Assembly: GCF_006335125.1 (NCBI RefSeq)
Contig: NZ_VDMO01000002.1
Location: 248,001 to 312,000, forward strand
DNA: 64,000 nt
Source: Deinococcus radiopugnans ATCC 19172
GTDB taxonomy: Bacteria; Deinococcota; Deinococci; Deinococcales; Deinococcaceae
Reading direction: 5' to 3'
Made by a program: the position numbers and the translations under genes. The notes under the pieces were generated by a model that saw nothing but the letters and a program-made list of their open reading frames with translations, was not told the origin of the DNA and ran no database searches. Positions 1 to 7,262 of this stretch are shown here, piece after piece (within the stretch, counting starts at the first letter, position 1; each line of letters starts with the position of its first letter).

Positions 1-52
1 GAAGACGATAGCCAGTCCGGCGAACGCGAGTTCCATGCCGCAGTGTGGGTCT

Positions 53-598
53 TCAGCTCTGACAACGGACTGACGGAAGGGCAGCCAGATCCAGCCCGTC
101 CGGCAAGTCCAGCCGCATGAGATCAACCGGGCCGGCTTCATTCTCCAGCACAGCGAGAGGCAGAAATCCCGCCTTCGCATAGGAGCGAATGGCCCGTGTG
201 TTTTCAGAGGCAGGGTCAATCAGCACCCGCCGCAGTGCTGGTCGCTCGGCACGTAACGCTTCCACGAATGCCCGGATGACCTGTGCCCCCAGCCCCTGCC
301 CGGTCAACCCGGCGTCACCGATCATCATGTCTATTGCCCAGGTTTCCCCGTTCATGGCCGCCCAGGCGAAAAAACCATGTCCCGGCGTGATGTGCTGGCG
401 CTGAATGAATTCTGCCGCCCGCCCGTCCACGCTGAAAATGAAGCTGGGAACATTTTGTCCAGGCCGGAAATAGTGCGCCCGCACCGCCGCCACGTCTCGT
501 CTGCCGTCGTCCCAGAAGGCGCGCACATGAGGTTGCTGCAGCCAGCGCGTCAGGGTGGGCAGATGCGACTCGCTCAGCGGTTCAAAGGTCAGCCGCAT
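53..598 (-). CDS. GNAT N-acetyltransferase, AAC(6')-like
   Basis: 181-residue GNAT-fold protein that would transfer an acetyl group from acetyl-CoA to an amine. The N-terminus (LTFEPLSESHLPTLTRWLQQ) and the C-terminal block with ENTRAIRSYAKAGF follow the layout of aminoglycoside 6'-N-acetyltransferases; the acetyl-CoA loop is GLTGQGLGAQVIRAF. The gene overlaps the end of the upstream EVE gene by 17 bp and is probably co-transcribed with it. The family assignment is firm. An antibiotic substrate is only a resemblance, and a metabolite or protein amine is equally possible. Confidence 0.8.
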   Translation of the reverse strand: MRLTFEPLSESHLPTLTRWLQQPHVRAFWDDGRRDVAAVRAHYFRPGQNVPSFIFSVDGRAAEFIQRQHITPGHGFFAWAAMNGETWAIDMMIGDAGLTGQGLGAQVIRAFVEALRAERPALRRVLIDPASENTRAIRSYAKAGFLPLAVLENEAGPVDLMRLDLPDGLDLAALPSVRCQS

Positions 599-1052
599 CC
601 AACCCCACGGCCGTCAGCGCCGCCCTGAACTGCTCTGCCGTCACGGGCAACACGCTCAGGCGGCTGCCCTTGCGGGTCAGCGGCGAATCCTGCCACTCGA
701 CCAGGGTGCGGATGGTGTCCAGCGTCAGGACTCCTGGGAAGGCGCGCACCGCTTCCACCTCCACCATGCTCCAGCGCGGCTGGGATGGGTCAGATCTGGA
801 ATCGAAATAGGCGCTGGCCGGGTCAAACTGCAGATCGTCCGTATGTGCGGCCCGCGTCACCCGCGCCACGCCTGCTATGCCCGGCGCCTTGCTGCGCGAG
901 TGGTAGAACAGGCAGGGGTCACCCACCGCCATCTGCCGCAGAAAATTACGCGCCTGATAGTTGCGGACGCCGTTCCAGGGTTCGCGGCCCACGCGTTCCA
1001 GATCGGAGTAGCCAAAGACGTCGGGTTCGGATTTGAGGAGCCAGTGGGGCAT
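582..1052 (-). CDS. EVE domain protein
   Basis: 156-residue single-domain protein matching the EVE family (PUA-like fold, implicated in binding modified bases in DNA or RNA). It begins MPHWLLKSEPDVFGYSDL and carries the family signature WNGVRNYQARNFL near residues 26-38, followed by the VGDPCLFYHS strand. The usual family length is about 140-155, so it looks complete. The start is fixed by a leaderless -10 box (TACCCT) 8 nt upstream. The acetyltransferase gene follows with a 17-bp overlap. No ligand can be inferred from the sequence. Confidence 0.88.
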   Translation of the reverse strand: MPHWLLKSEPDVFGYSDLERVGREPWNGVRNYQARNFLRQMAVGDPCLFYHSRSKAPGIAGVARVTRAAHTDDLQFDPASAYFDSRSDPSQPRWSMVEVEAVRAFPGVLTLDTIRTLVEWQDSPLTRKGSRLSVLPVTAEQFRAALTAVGLDAADL

Positions 1053-1060
1053 ATGGGGAG

Positions 1061-1066
1061 AGGGTA
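1061..1066 (-). promoter_or_regulatory. -10 box, EVE gene, leaderless
   Basis: Reads TACCCT on the minus strand, 8 nt before the ATG at 1052. No convincing -35 was seen. Confidence 0.5.
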
Positions 1067-1069
1067 GCG

Positions 1070-2059
1070 TCAGTTGGCGTGCCAGCCTGCTTTCGGATCG
1101 TATTGATACACATCTTCCGGCTTTCGGCCAGGAATGTCGGTAGTGTTGCTGGAGTAAAGCAGCAGAATGACGGTGCCTTGCTGTTTTTGCTCGGCCAGAC
1201 CGGGAAAGACCTCCATCACGGGTGTCCAGGTGTTGAGGGCCAGCGGTGTTCTACGCAACTCCAGATTGCCGGGATTGTTCAGGCAAAAGCCGCTGACAAG
1301 ATTGGAGTAATAGGTCAGGCCGTGCTGATCCCGTTGCCAGGAACCCGGCTCCTTGGGAAAGAAGGTGCGGATGCCGTACAGCACATTCCCAACTTGCACC
1401 TGGGTCTTTGGGCAGGGCTGGCCGTCAAACCTCTGCGCCGCGATGCTCACCAGCCTGAAATGGCCTTGCCAGAACCGTTTGAGTTCGTCTGTCGTGGCCT
1501 TGAGAAATGGCGGACCTACCCACCACGAAAAAGAGGACCGCAGCGTTGTCGTCTGGGCGCTCAGAAACGCGGCGAAGACATGCGTGGTGCCTTCTGGAAA
1601 GCGAATCTCGGCTGCTTTGGCGAAGCCTCCAGCAGAGCCGCCTATTCCACCATAATTGCTGGGCCAGTCATGGCTGTCAATCTGCGAAATGGCCGTGTCA
1701 TCCAGAGCAGTGGTAGCGACTGGCCTGACTCCTTCCCACTGGGCGGCTTGATAGGCATACCAGCCCCCGCCCCCCACCAACAACACCGCCAGCGCCGCCC
1801 AGCCCAACCGGTTCGTGAACACATGCCCCAGCAAGCCCCGGTTGACCGTCTGCGGCTCCCCCATCCCCTTCACCGTCAGATACTCTGCTTCCTCGCGCGA
1901 AAAGCCCTGCGCCATGTGTTCGGCCACGCGCTCCAGCAGGTGTGTCCGCAGTTCGGCGGCGGCGTCCAGGCGTTCCCCACGCGGGAGGCCCAAGGTGGCG
2001 CGGTGGATGTAGGCGTCCAGGCCCAGCACCCGGCCCTTGCCTCTGGCGCGGCGGGTCAT
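1070..2059 (-). CDS. PadR-coupled membrane protein with DUF1700-like N-terminus
   Basis: 329-residue protein. The N-terminal 80 residues (DAYIHRATLGLPRGERLDAA, then AAELRTHLLERVAEHMAQGF) resemble the short alpha-helical permease-prefix/DUF1700 module that commonly accompanies PadR regulators. One membrane segment spans about residues 85-103. The C-terminal 220 residues are extracytoplasmic and have no family I recognise. The ATG at 2059 overlaps the padR-like stop codon (ATGA), so the two are translationally coupled; the frame could be read 18 codons further upstream but that would lie inside padR. Likely role: membrane partner of the PadR regulon. Function unknown. Confidence 0.75.
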   Translation of the reverse strand: MTRRARGKGRVLGLDAYIHRATLGLPRGERLDAAAELRTHLLERVAEHMAQGFSREEAEYLTVKGMGEPQTVNRGLLGHVFTNRLGWAALAVLLVGGGGWYAYQAAQWEGVRPVATTALDDTAISQIDSHDWPSNYGGIGGSAGGFAKAAEIRFPEGTTHVFAAFLSAQTTTLRSSFSWWVGPPFLKATTDELKRFWQGHFRLVSIAAQRFDGQPCPKTQVQVGNVLYGIRTFFPKEPGSWQRDQHGLTYYSNLVSGFCLNNPGNLELRRTPLALNTWTPVMEVFPGLAEQKQQGTVILLLYSSNTTDIPGRKPEDVYQYDPKAGWHAN

Positions 2060-2388
2060 GCGCTCAACCGCCCCAGCAGCAGGGCGTCCAGCGCGCCGCG
2101 CAGCGTCTGCCATTCCTCGCGCTTGGCGGCCAGGGCGCGCGCGCCCTCGTCGGTCAGGCGGTAGACCTTGCGGGGTGCGCCGCCCCTGTCGCTCGGCTCC
2201 CAGTCGCTCTCAATCCAGCCGGCCCTGACCAGTCGGTGCAGCGCCGGGTACAGGCTGCCCTCGCGCAGGTCGAACAGGCCCGCACTGCGCCCGTTGACAT
2301 GCTTGAGGATGTCCAGCCCGTAGCGGGGCTGCTCCTGCAAAGCCGCCAGCAGGGCCAGATCCAGGGTGCCGGATTTCAGGGGGTTCAT
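2056..2388 (-). CDS. PadR family transcriptional regulator
   Basis: 110-residue winged-helix regulator of the short PadR class. Key stretches: LDLALLAALQEQPRYGLDIL, then FDLREGSLYPALHRLVRAGW and RRKVYRLT-type wing (GGAPRKVYRLTDEGARAL). It starts MNPLKSGTLDLALL at 2388; longer readings overlap the divergent gene. A strong promoter (TTGACA-18-TACCTT) lies just upstream and contains a palindrome, which suggests autoregulation. It is coupled by ATGA to the membrane protein downstream. PadR proteins usually repress their own operon in response to small hydrophobic ligands or envelope stress; the inducer here is unknown. Confidence 0.92.
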   Translation of the reverse strand: MNPLKSGTLDLALLAALQEQPRYGLDILKHVNGRSAGLFDLREGSLYPALHRLVRAGWIESDWEPSDRGGAPRKVYRLTDEGARALAAKREEWQTLRGALDALLLGRLSA

Positions 2389-2399
2389 ACTTATCTCAC

Positions 2400-2429
2400 A
2401 AGGTAGTGGAGGGGCAACTACCATGTCAA
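2400..2429 (-). promoter_or_regulatory. promoter of padR-like operon
   Basis: On the minus strand TTGACA (2424-2429), an 18-nt spacer and TACCTT (2400-2405) lie 11 nt from the padR-like ATG. Confidence 0.7.
2402..2422. promoter_or_regulatory. palindrome in padR promoter, candidate PadR operator
   Basis: GGTAGT (2402-2407) and ACTACC (2417-2422) form a perfect inverted repeat with a 9-nt spacer. It covers the spacer and -10 of the padR promoter, so bound protein would block RNA polymerase. Confidence 0.5.
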
Positions 2430-2468
2430 GCAAGAAAGTCGTCAGAGCGCGGACCGTGGATTCTCGCC

Positions 2469-2474
2469 TAGACT
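2469..2474 (+). promoter_or_regulatory. -10 box of the kinase leader, leaderless
   Basis: TAGACT lies 6 nt before the ATG of the 12-codon leader at 2481. Confidence 0.55.
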
Positions 2475-2480
2475 CCAGGC

Positions 2481-2519
2481 ATGAACCGCACGCTGTCCCG
2501 GAGCCTCGGTCACCCATGA
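2481..2519 (+). CDS. 12-codon leader peptide (micro-ORF)
   Basis: ATG at 2481 opens a frame encoding MNRTLSRSLGHP. Its TGA stop (2517-2519) overlaps the ATG (2516) of the BadF-type kinase as ATGA. It sits 6 nt behind a TAGACT -10 box, so the predicted mRNA would start right at this ATG and ribosomes would reach the kinase start only by reinitiation. Visible facts are the box, the frame and the overlap; translation of the leader is inferred. Confidence 0.45.
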   Translation: MNRTLSRSLGHP

Positions 2520-3379
2520 TTCTGGGCATCGACATGGGCGCGAGCAGCAGCAAGTGGGCGCTGTTCTCGGGTGATGAAACCACCGCAAGCGGCGTGTATT
2601 CCCCGCTCTCCGGCCACCTGTACACCCCGGAAGCCCGCGAGCGCATGGCCGGAGGGCTGGCAGACATCCGCGCCGCCGTGCCCGCGCTGCCGTCAGCGGT
2701 GGTGGCGGGCATCACCGGCCTGCAAAGCGACTACGCGCCGCTGATCGTGGAGTTGCTGGCCCGCACGTTCGAGCTGCCGCAGACCGCGCTGCACGTCACT
2801 GACGATTTGCATCTGGCCTACGCCGCGCATTTTCCGGCGGGAGGCGGCACGCTGGTCTACGCCGGCACCGGCAGCATGGCCTACCACCGCACGGCGGCGG
2901 GCGAAGTGATCCGCGCGGGCGGCCACGGCTTCCTGATCGACGACGCGGGCGGGGCCTTCTGGCAGGGACGGCAGGGCCTCAAGGCGGCGCTGCGGGAGGC
3001 GGACGAGGGGCAGGGCGAGAGCCTGCTGGCCTCCCGGCTGTTCGGGGCCATCGGTTCCCGCCTGTGGCCGGACATCCGCGCCTATGTGTACGGCGAGGGC
3101 CGCGCCGCGCTGGCCCGCCTCGCCCCGGTGGTGTATACGGCGGCGGTGGAGGGCGACGCCCACGCGCAGGCCATCCAGCGCCGCGCCGGGGAAGAACTGG
3201 CCCGGCTGGGCGCGGCGGTGCTGGAACGTAGCCGGGGACGCGAACTTGCCCTGTGCGGCGGCAGCTTCAATCCGCTGGTGGCAGCCGCCTTCCACGCGCA
3301 GTTCGCGGGACGCGGCGTGACGTTTGTGCCCACTGCCGCGCCGCTGCGGGGAGCGCTGGCCCTGGCCCCATCGGGTTGA
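2516..3379 (+). CDS. BadF/BadG-type ATPase, GlcNAc-kinase-like
   Basis: 287-residue member of the ASKHA (sugar kinase/Hsp70/actin) superfamily, BadF/BadG/BcrA/BcrD branch, which includes N-acetylglucosamine kinase. Phosphate-1 loop GIDMGASSSKWALF is at residues 4-17, phosphate-2 motif YAGTGSMAY is central, and the adenosine motif LALCGGSFNP is near the C-terminus. An acidic residue in the TDDLHLAYAAHF strand fits the catalytic/metal position of this group. The start at 2516 was chosen because it overlaps the stop of a leaderless 12-codon leader; an in-frame ATG at 2423 would add 31 unlike residues. No sugar genes are adjacent, so the substrate is open. Confidence 0.8.
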   Translation: MILGIDMGASSSKWALFSGDETTASGVYSPLSGHLYTPEARERMAGGLADIRAAVPALPSAVVAGITGLQSDYAPLIVELLARTFELPQTALHVTDDLHLAYAAHFPAGGGTLVYAGTGSMAYHRTAAGEVIRAGGHGFLIDDAGGAFWQGRQGLKAALREADEGQGESLLASRLFGAIGSRLWPDIRAYVYGEGRAALARLAPVVYTAAVEGDAHAQAIQRRAGEELARLGAAVLERSRGRELALCGGSFNPLVAAAFHAQFAGRGVTFVPTAAPLRGALALAPSG

Positions 3380-3445
3380 ACAGCGCCTCACCGCACGCCT
3401 CAGACTTGCGTGCCTTTGCCTACCTTGCCCGCACGCGCGGCGCTC

Positions 3446-3451
3446 TAGACT
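3446..3451 (+). promoter_or_regulatory. -10 box, HtrA-like protease, leaderless
   Basis: TAGACT lies 6 nt before the GTG start at 3458. A weak TTGCCC lies 15 nt upstream. Confidence 0.55.
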
Positions 3452-3457
3452 GCGCGC

Positions 3458-4537
3458 GTGCGCGCTTCGCCCTGGCTTCCTGCTCTGCTGATTCTGGCGC
3501 TGGGGGCCTACCTGTTGCCCAACTGGCAGCCGAAGTTCGAGCTGGTGCCCCGGCAACCACAGCCGCAGGTGTCCACGGCGCTGCCCAACACGCTGCCCGA
3601 GGAAACGCAGGCGCTGTTCAAGAAGGTCCGCCCCGCCACAGTGCGCGTCGAGAGCCTGGACCCCCGCACGCGCGAGGCCGGGATCGGCACCGGCTTTTTC
3701 ATCAGCGACACCGGGCAGGTGCTGACCGCCTACCACGTGGTCAGCCTGGGCACGCTGTTTCAGGTGAGCACGCTGGAGGGCAAGTCGTACCGTGCCAAGG
3801 TGACCGCCTTCGACGCGCGGGCGGATGTGGCGCTGCTGGAAGTGCAGGGGCGCGGTCCCTTTCCCTTCCTGCCGCTGGCCGCCCGGGCGCCGCGCGTGGG
3901 CGAGACCGTCCTGGCGGTGGGCAACAGCGGCGGCGACTTCCTGCAGCCCCGGCGCGGCAAGCTGCTGCGGCTGGGCGCGTCGGCGGCGCGCGCCGATTTC
4001 CCCCAGGGCACGCTGGAGATGAACGCCCCGCTGGCCCCCGGCGACAGCGGCGGCCCGATCATCGACGGGCTGGGCAACGCGATTGGCGTGGTCAGCTACA
4101 TCAGCGTGGACAGCAGCGGGATCACCCGGCGCAGTTACGCGGTGCCGGTGGTGGACGGTGACAACCTGATCACGGCGCTGCGCACCGGCGAGAAGCGCGA
4201 CACCCCGGTGCTGGGCATCGAACTGGACAGCGTTCACAGCGGCCTGATCGAACCGGCGGGCGGCGTGATCGCGCGGGTGGTCCGGGGCAGCCCGGCGGAC
4301 CGCGCCGGGTTGATGGGCGGCGAATACGACGCCAACGACAATCTATCGAAGCTGGGCGACGTGATTACGACGGTGGACGGTCAGCGCACCCGCGACGCCA
4401 ACGAGGTCATCACCGCCCTGCGCAGCGGCGAGGTTGGCGATACCGTGACCATCGGCTACCTGCGCGGCCAGCAGCCCCGCGAAACCCGCATCACCCTGGT
4501 GGCCAGGGCCAGTCTGCCGAATCTGCCCGACGAGTAG
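3458..4537 (+). CDS. HtrA/DegP-like S1C serine protease with PDZ domain
   Basis: 359-residue envelope protease. An N-terminal hydrophobic segment (residues 4-21) anchors or exports it. The trypsin-like domain carries the triad His93 (LTAYHVV), Asp123 (ARADVALLEV) and Ser197 (APGDSGGPI). A single C-terminal PDZ domain (about 245-340; GVIARVVRGSPADRAG) would sense or tether substrates. HtrA proteins degrade misfolded periplasmic or surface proteins, and the length fits a one-PDZ DegS/HtrA-type enzyme. The GTG start is set by TAGACT 6 nt upstream, a leaderless arrangement. All catalytic residues are present. Confidence 0.92.
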   Translation: MRASPWLPALLILALGAYLLPNWQPKFELVPRQPQPQVSTALPNTLPEETQALFKKVRPATVRVESLDPRTREAGIGTGFFISDTGQVLTAYHVVSLGTLFQVSTLEGKSYRAKVTAFDARADVALLEVQGRGPFPFLPLAARAPRVGETVLAVGNSGGDFLQPRRGKLLRLGASAARADFPQGTLEMNAPLAPGDSGGPIIDGLGNAIGVVSYISVDSSGITRRSYAVPVVDGDNLITALRTGEKRDTPVLGIELDSVHSGLIEPAGGVIARVVRGSPADRAGLMGGEYDANDNLSKLGDVITTVDGQRTRDANEVITALRSGEVGDTVTIGYLRGQQPRETRITLVARASLPNLPDE

Positions 4538-4655
4538 AGAGGCCGCCAAGGGACGGTGGCCTAAAGCTGGGCTCTGGGCAAGGCCCCGGATGGGCAGAGA
4601 GCGTCGGGTAAAGGCGAGGTCACGCTGCGCCTATCCGCGGTTCACGCCGCCTGGC

Positions 4656-4661
4656 TAGACT
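4656..4661 (+). promoter_or_regulatory. -10 box of 78-aa gene, leaderless
   Basis: TAGACT lies 6 nt before the ATG at 4668. Confidence 0.55.
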
Positions 4662-4667
4662 ACATAG

Positions 4668-4904
4668 ATGTCTAGAGCCTTCGTGAAAGAAGAAGCGGGC
4701 GCGCCCTGGACGCCGCCCACCGCTCCCCGGGCTTACCGCGTCGTCTGGACGGGCGACGCCGCTGCCGAGGACGCGGCGGCGCCGGAAGTGATGCGCGAGA
4801 CCGACGATCTGCTTGACGCCCTGCGCTGGCTGGCCGCGCGTCCCCGGCCCGGTTTCGAGCTGCGCGGCGCGGAGGGCGAATTGCTGGCGACCAACGCCGC
4901 GTAG
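4668..4904 (+). CDS. small hypothetical protein, 78 aa
   Basis: Unrecognised 78-residue acidic protein without signal or membrane segment. The central part (YRVVWTGDAAAEDAAAPEVM, then RETDDLLDALRWLAARPRPG) looks folded. Codon use is typical for the window and a leaderless TAGACT promoter precedes it, so it is probably real. Its TAG stop (4902-4904) overlaps the first bases of repeat copy A, so the repeat may have supplied the present stop and shortened the protein. Confidence 0.6.
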   Translation: MSRAFVKEEAGAPWTPPTAPRAYRVVWTGDAAAEDAAAPEVMRETDDLLDALRWLAARPRPGFELRGAEGELLATNAA

Positions 4905-5067
4905 AGCAGTTGTCCGAATTGCAGCATTAGAAGAGAAGACTTCTGATGCCTCCATTCTCTCCTTCGGAGCTGAATCAGTCCCAACTGCTCGTTGAAATTC
5001 ACTCACTCTCTGCGAGCTGTGCCAGTCCGTTCGGTCAAAAGCAAACAGCTCTTTTGACAAATGCTCT
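4903..5067 (+). repeat. 165-bp structured repeat, copy A (MITE-like)
   Basis: One of three 165-bp copies (others 14625-14789 and, inverted, 43796-43960), about 95% alike by eye. The ends are imperfect inverted repeats: AGAGCAGTTGTCCGAA at the left, and the right end reverse-complemented reads AGAGCATTTGTCAAAA. Inside, an arm pair near GCATTAGAA/TTCTGATGC and one of GTCAAAAG/CTTTTGAC could fold. There is no coding capacity. It resembles the small non-coding repeats/MITEs known in Deinococcus; a mobile origin is inferred. Confidence 0.8.
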
Positions 5068-5085
5068 GGGTCATCCCCGCCGCCA

Positions 5086-6009
5086 TTACCACTGGCCTTC
5101 CAGTGTGACCCGCGCGGTGCCGGCCAGACTTTGCCCTGGCGTCAGCACCCGCAGGTCCACGCCCGCCACGCCCTGGGCCGCCAGATTGAAGGCGTCGGTG
5201 GCGTGTGATACGGGTTCCAGCGCCAGACTGCCGTCCGGTGCGGTAAACACCACCAGGTGCGAGTAGACGTTGTCGGCGGTCTGCACCACGGCGCGCGCCG
5301 GCCGGCCTTCCGCAGACCAGTCCAGCCGAACGATGCCGTCCCAGGCCGTGAAGGTCCGGTCAATCTGACGCGTCCCGGTGCGGGTCGGCGTGCGGTAGTC
5401 CTCCTGTGGGCGGACCTCACGCGCGCCTCCCAGCGCGAGGCTGCGCCCGTCGGTGTCGTAGGTCAGCGGGGCGTCGAAGGTCAGGGTGGGATCGGTGCCG
5501 TCCTGAAGCCGCTCGAAATACGGATGCAGCCCCATTCCAGCGGGCATGTCGCGAAGGTCTGCATTGGTCAGCGTGACGGTGGTGTCCAGATGCAGCCCAT
5601 GCAGGCGGTACTCCACCTGCGCGGTGAAGGCCCAGGGCCAGTTCATGTCCGCAAAGTCGCGGCTGTCGAAGGTGCAGATCAGGTGACTGTCCGAGGCGCG
5701 CAGAACCGTCCAAGGGCGGTTGCGGACGTCGCCGTGCTGGGCCAGGCCGTCTCTGGTGTTGGGCTGCAGCTGCACCGCCTGACCCTCAAAGGTGAACCGC
5801 GCGTCCCGGATGCGGTTGGAGTACGGCAGCAACACGAAGCTGGCGCACTGGCTGCTGGTCTGCACGTCCTCCACGGCCACGGGCCTCAGCACCGGACGGC
5901 CCGACGCGGCGCGCAGGTTCAGGACGCTGGCCCCCAGCTCGGGCAGCACCTCCAGGGTCATCGCGGCGCTGGAGATGGTCTCGATTCGGCGCGGTGGGGG
6001 TTGGCTCAC
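5086..6009 (-). CDS. aldose 1-epimerase family protein
   Basis: 307-residue galactose-mutarotase-fold enzyme (interconverts alpha and beta anomers of aldoses). Visible signatures: LLPYSNRIRDARFTFEGQ (sugar-binding Asn-Arg), DGLAQHGDVRNRPW with the catalytic His, and GMGLHPYFERL with the second His; the C-terminal half contains the acidic residue region LALEPVSHATDAFN. The GTG start at 6009 overlaps the stop of the upstream methyltransferase (GTGA), so translation is probably coupled. Other family members act on phosphorylated sugars, so the exact substrate is not certain. Confidence 0.85.
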   Translation of the reverse strand: MSQPPPRRIETISSAAMTLEVLPELGASVLNLRAASGRPVLRPVAVEDVQTSSQCASFVLLPYSNRIRDARFTFEGQAVQLQPNTRDGLAQHGDVRNRPWTVLRASDSHLICTFDSRDFADMNWPWAFTAQVEYRLHGLHLDTTVTLTNADLRDMPAGMGLHPYFERLQDGTDPTLTFDAPLTYDTDGRSLALGGAREVRPQEDYRTPTRTGTRQIDRTFTAWDGIVRLDWSAEGRPARAVVQTADNVYSHLVVFTAPDGSLALEPVSHATDAFNLAAQGVAGVDLRVLTPGQSLAGTARVTLEGQW

Positions 6010-6734
6010 TTGCCCGTCCGCCCGCGCATCACCTCGTGGATCAGGATGCCTGCCGCCACCGAGGCGTTCAGGCTGTCCACCTGCCCGCGCGTGGGGATGC
6101 CCACCAGCACGTCGCACTTCTCGCGCACCAGGCGGCGCAGGCCCTCGCCTTCCGCGCCGATGACCAGCGCCACACGGCCGCTGAAATCAGTGCGGGTCAC
6201 GTCCTGGGCCGACTCGCCCGCCGCGCCGTAGACCCACACCCGGTCTTCCTTGAGGGCGTCGATCAGCCGGGGCAGGTTCTTGGTCTGCGCCACCGGCAGG
6301 TAACTGGTGGCCCCCGCCGCCGTTTTCGCCACCACCGGCGACAGCGGGGCGCTGCGGCGTTCCTCCACCACCACGCCGTGCGCCCCCAGCACCTCGGCGC
6401 TGCGGATGATCGCCCCGAAGTTGCGCGGATCGGTGATGCCGTCCAGCAGCACGATCAGCAACTCTTCCCCTCGGGCCTCGGCGCGGTCCAGGATGTCGTC
6501 CACGGTGGCCCAGGCCAGGTCCTCGACTTCCGCCATCACCCCCTGGTGCGCGGTGGTTCCAGCCAGCTGGTCCAGCTCGATGCGCGGGGCAAAACGCACC
6601 CGGACGCCGCTCTCCCCCACCGCCGCTTTCAGCTCGGCCACGAAACTTTCCTCGACGCCGCGCGCCACCAGCACCTCGCCCACCCGCCCGTCCCGCAGGG
6701 CTTCAAGAACCGGATTCCTTCCATACAGCAACAT
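6006..6734 (-). CDS. rlmB: TrmH/SpoU family rRNA 2'-O-methyltransferase, RlmB-like
   Basis: 242-residue SPOUT methyltransferase that would methylate the 2'-O of a 23S rRNA guanosine using SAM. The N-terminal substrate domain begins MLLYGRNPVLEALRDGRVGE. The knot domain shows motif 1 (DGITDPRNFGAIIRSAEVLG), motif 2 (LVIGAEGEGLRRLV) and motif 3 (IPTRGQVDSLNASVAAGILI). Arg and Asn of motifs 1-2 are present. The start at 6734 is set by TAGACT 7 nt upstream. It overlaps the epimerase by 4 bp. RlmB is the best fit; other SpoU targets cannot be excluded. Confidence 0.85.
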   Translation of the reverse strand: MLLYGRNPVLEALRDGRVGEVLVARGVEESFVAELKAAVGESGVRVRFAPRIELDQLAGTTAHQGVMAEVEDLAWATVDDILDRAEARGEELLIVLLDGITDPRNFGAIIRSAEVLGAHGVVVEERRSAPLSPVVAKTAAGATSYLPVAQTKNLPRLIDALKEDRVWVYGAAGESAQDVTRTDFSGRVALVIGAEGEGLRRLVREKCDVLVGIPTRGQVDSLNASVAAGILIHEVMRGRTGK

Positions 6735-6741
6735 GCCGGGC

Positions 6742-6747
6742 AGTCTA
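6742..6747 (-). promoter_or_regulatory. -10 box, rlmB-like, leaderless
   Basis: TAGACT on the minus strand, 7 nt before the ATG at 6734. Confidence 0.55.
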
Positions 6748-6759
6748 GGGCACGGCAGC

Positions 6760-6785
6760 AAAAAGGCCCCCGTATGCAGGGGGCC
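6760..6785 (-). terminator. rho-independent terminator after NTF2-like gene
   Basis: On the minus strand GGCCCCC, a 7-nt loop, GGGGGCC and then TTTTT. It separates the NTF2-like gene from rlmB. Confidence 0.8.
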
Positions 6786-6803
6786 GACAGGGTGAAGCGG
6801 GGC

Positions 6804-7178
6804 CTAGTCCTGCGCCGGATTCACGAAGGCGGCGCTGTCGTAGTAGGTGCGGAAGGCGCCCACCTTGCCGTCCTTGATCTCGATGATGCTCACGCCCCGG
6901 TACTCGATGTCGTCGCCGTTCTTGAGCTTGCCCTTGGCGTTCCACTCCATCACGCCCTGGCCGCCGCTCTCGTGGTGGTGCGTGAACTCACTGTGGATGG
7001 TCTCGAAATCGCCCAGATATCGTTCCCAGAATTCCTGTGCTCCCTCGGTTCCCTTCCAGGTCTTGCTGGTCAGGTTGCTGAGGGTCACGTCCCCGGCGTG
7101 CAGCGCCACCAGACCAGACGGATCCTTGCTGGATTCGGCGTTTTGCAGCGCGCTCATGAACTCTTCGGTGGTGGTCAT
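6804..7178 (-). CDS. NTF2-like/SnoaL-type small protein
   Basis: 124-residue protein with the layout of the NTF2/ketosteroid-isomerase superfamily. The N-terminal helices contain MSALQNAESSKDPSGLVALH, followed by the strand pattern VTLSNLTSKTWKGTEGAQEFWE and a curved sheet ending IIEIKDGKVGAFRTYYDSAAF. This fold serves as an enzyme or as a binding pocket, and no catalytic set is evident. Single gene with its own terminator. A 6-bp palindrome with a 4-nt loop (7186-7201) lies 7 nt upstream of the ATG. Confidence 0.75.
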   Translation of the reverse strand: MTTTEEFMSALQNAESSKDPSGLVALHAGDVTLSNLTSKTWKGTEGAQEFWERYLGDFETIHSEFTHHHESGGQGVMEWNAKGKLKNGDDIEYRGVSIIEIKDGKVGAFRTYYDSAAFVNPAQD

Positions 7179-7185
7179 GCCTCAC

Positions 7186-7201
7186 CAGACCATCCGGTCT
7201 G
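7186..7201. promoter_or_regulatory. palindrome before NTF2-like gene
   Basis: CAGACC-ATCC-GGTCTG is a perfect 6-4-6 inverted repeat, 7 nt from the start codon at 7178. It could be an operator or an RNA hairpin beside the ribosome site. Confidence 0.35.
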
Positions 7202-7262
7202 CCCGCAGAGGGTGTGTCGCCTTACCATCAAAAAGATTGGTAAAGCCGTTGCCCGCCTCGCT

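Noticed and set aside
53..598. Annotation as an aminoglycoside-resistance enzyme
   Set aside because: The layout is AAC(6')-like, but substrate residues cannot be verified by eye and many GNATs share this form.
2693..4237. 514-codon minus-strand frame across the kinase and HtrA genes
   Set aside because: Antisense shadow of two recognisable proteins.
4540..4563. AGGCCGCC/GGTGGCCT hairpin after the HtrA-like gene as a terminator
   Set aside because: One G-U pair and no T-run; support too weak.
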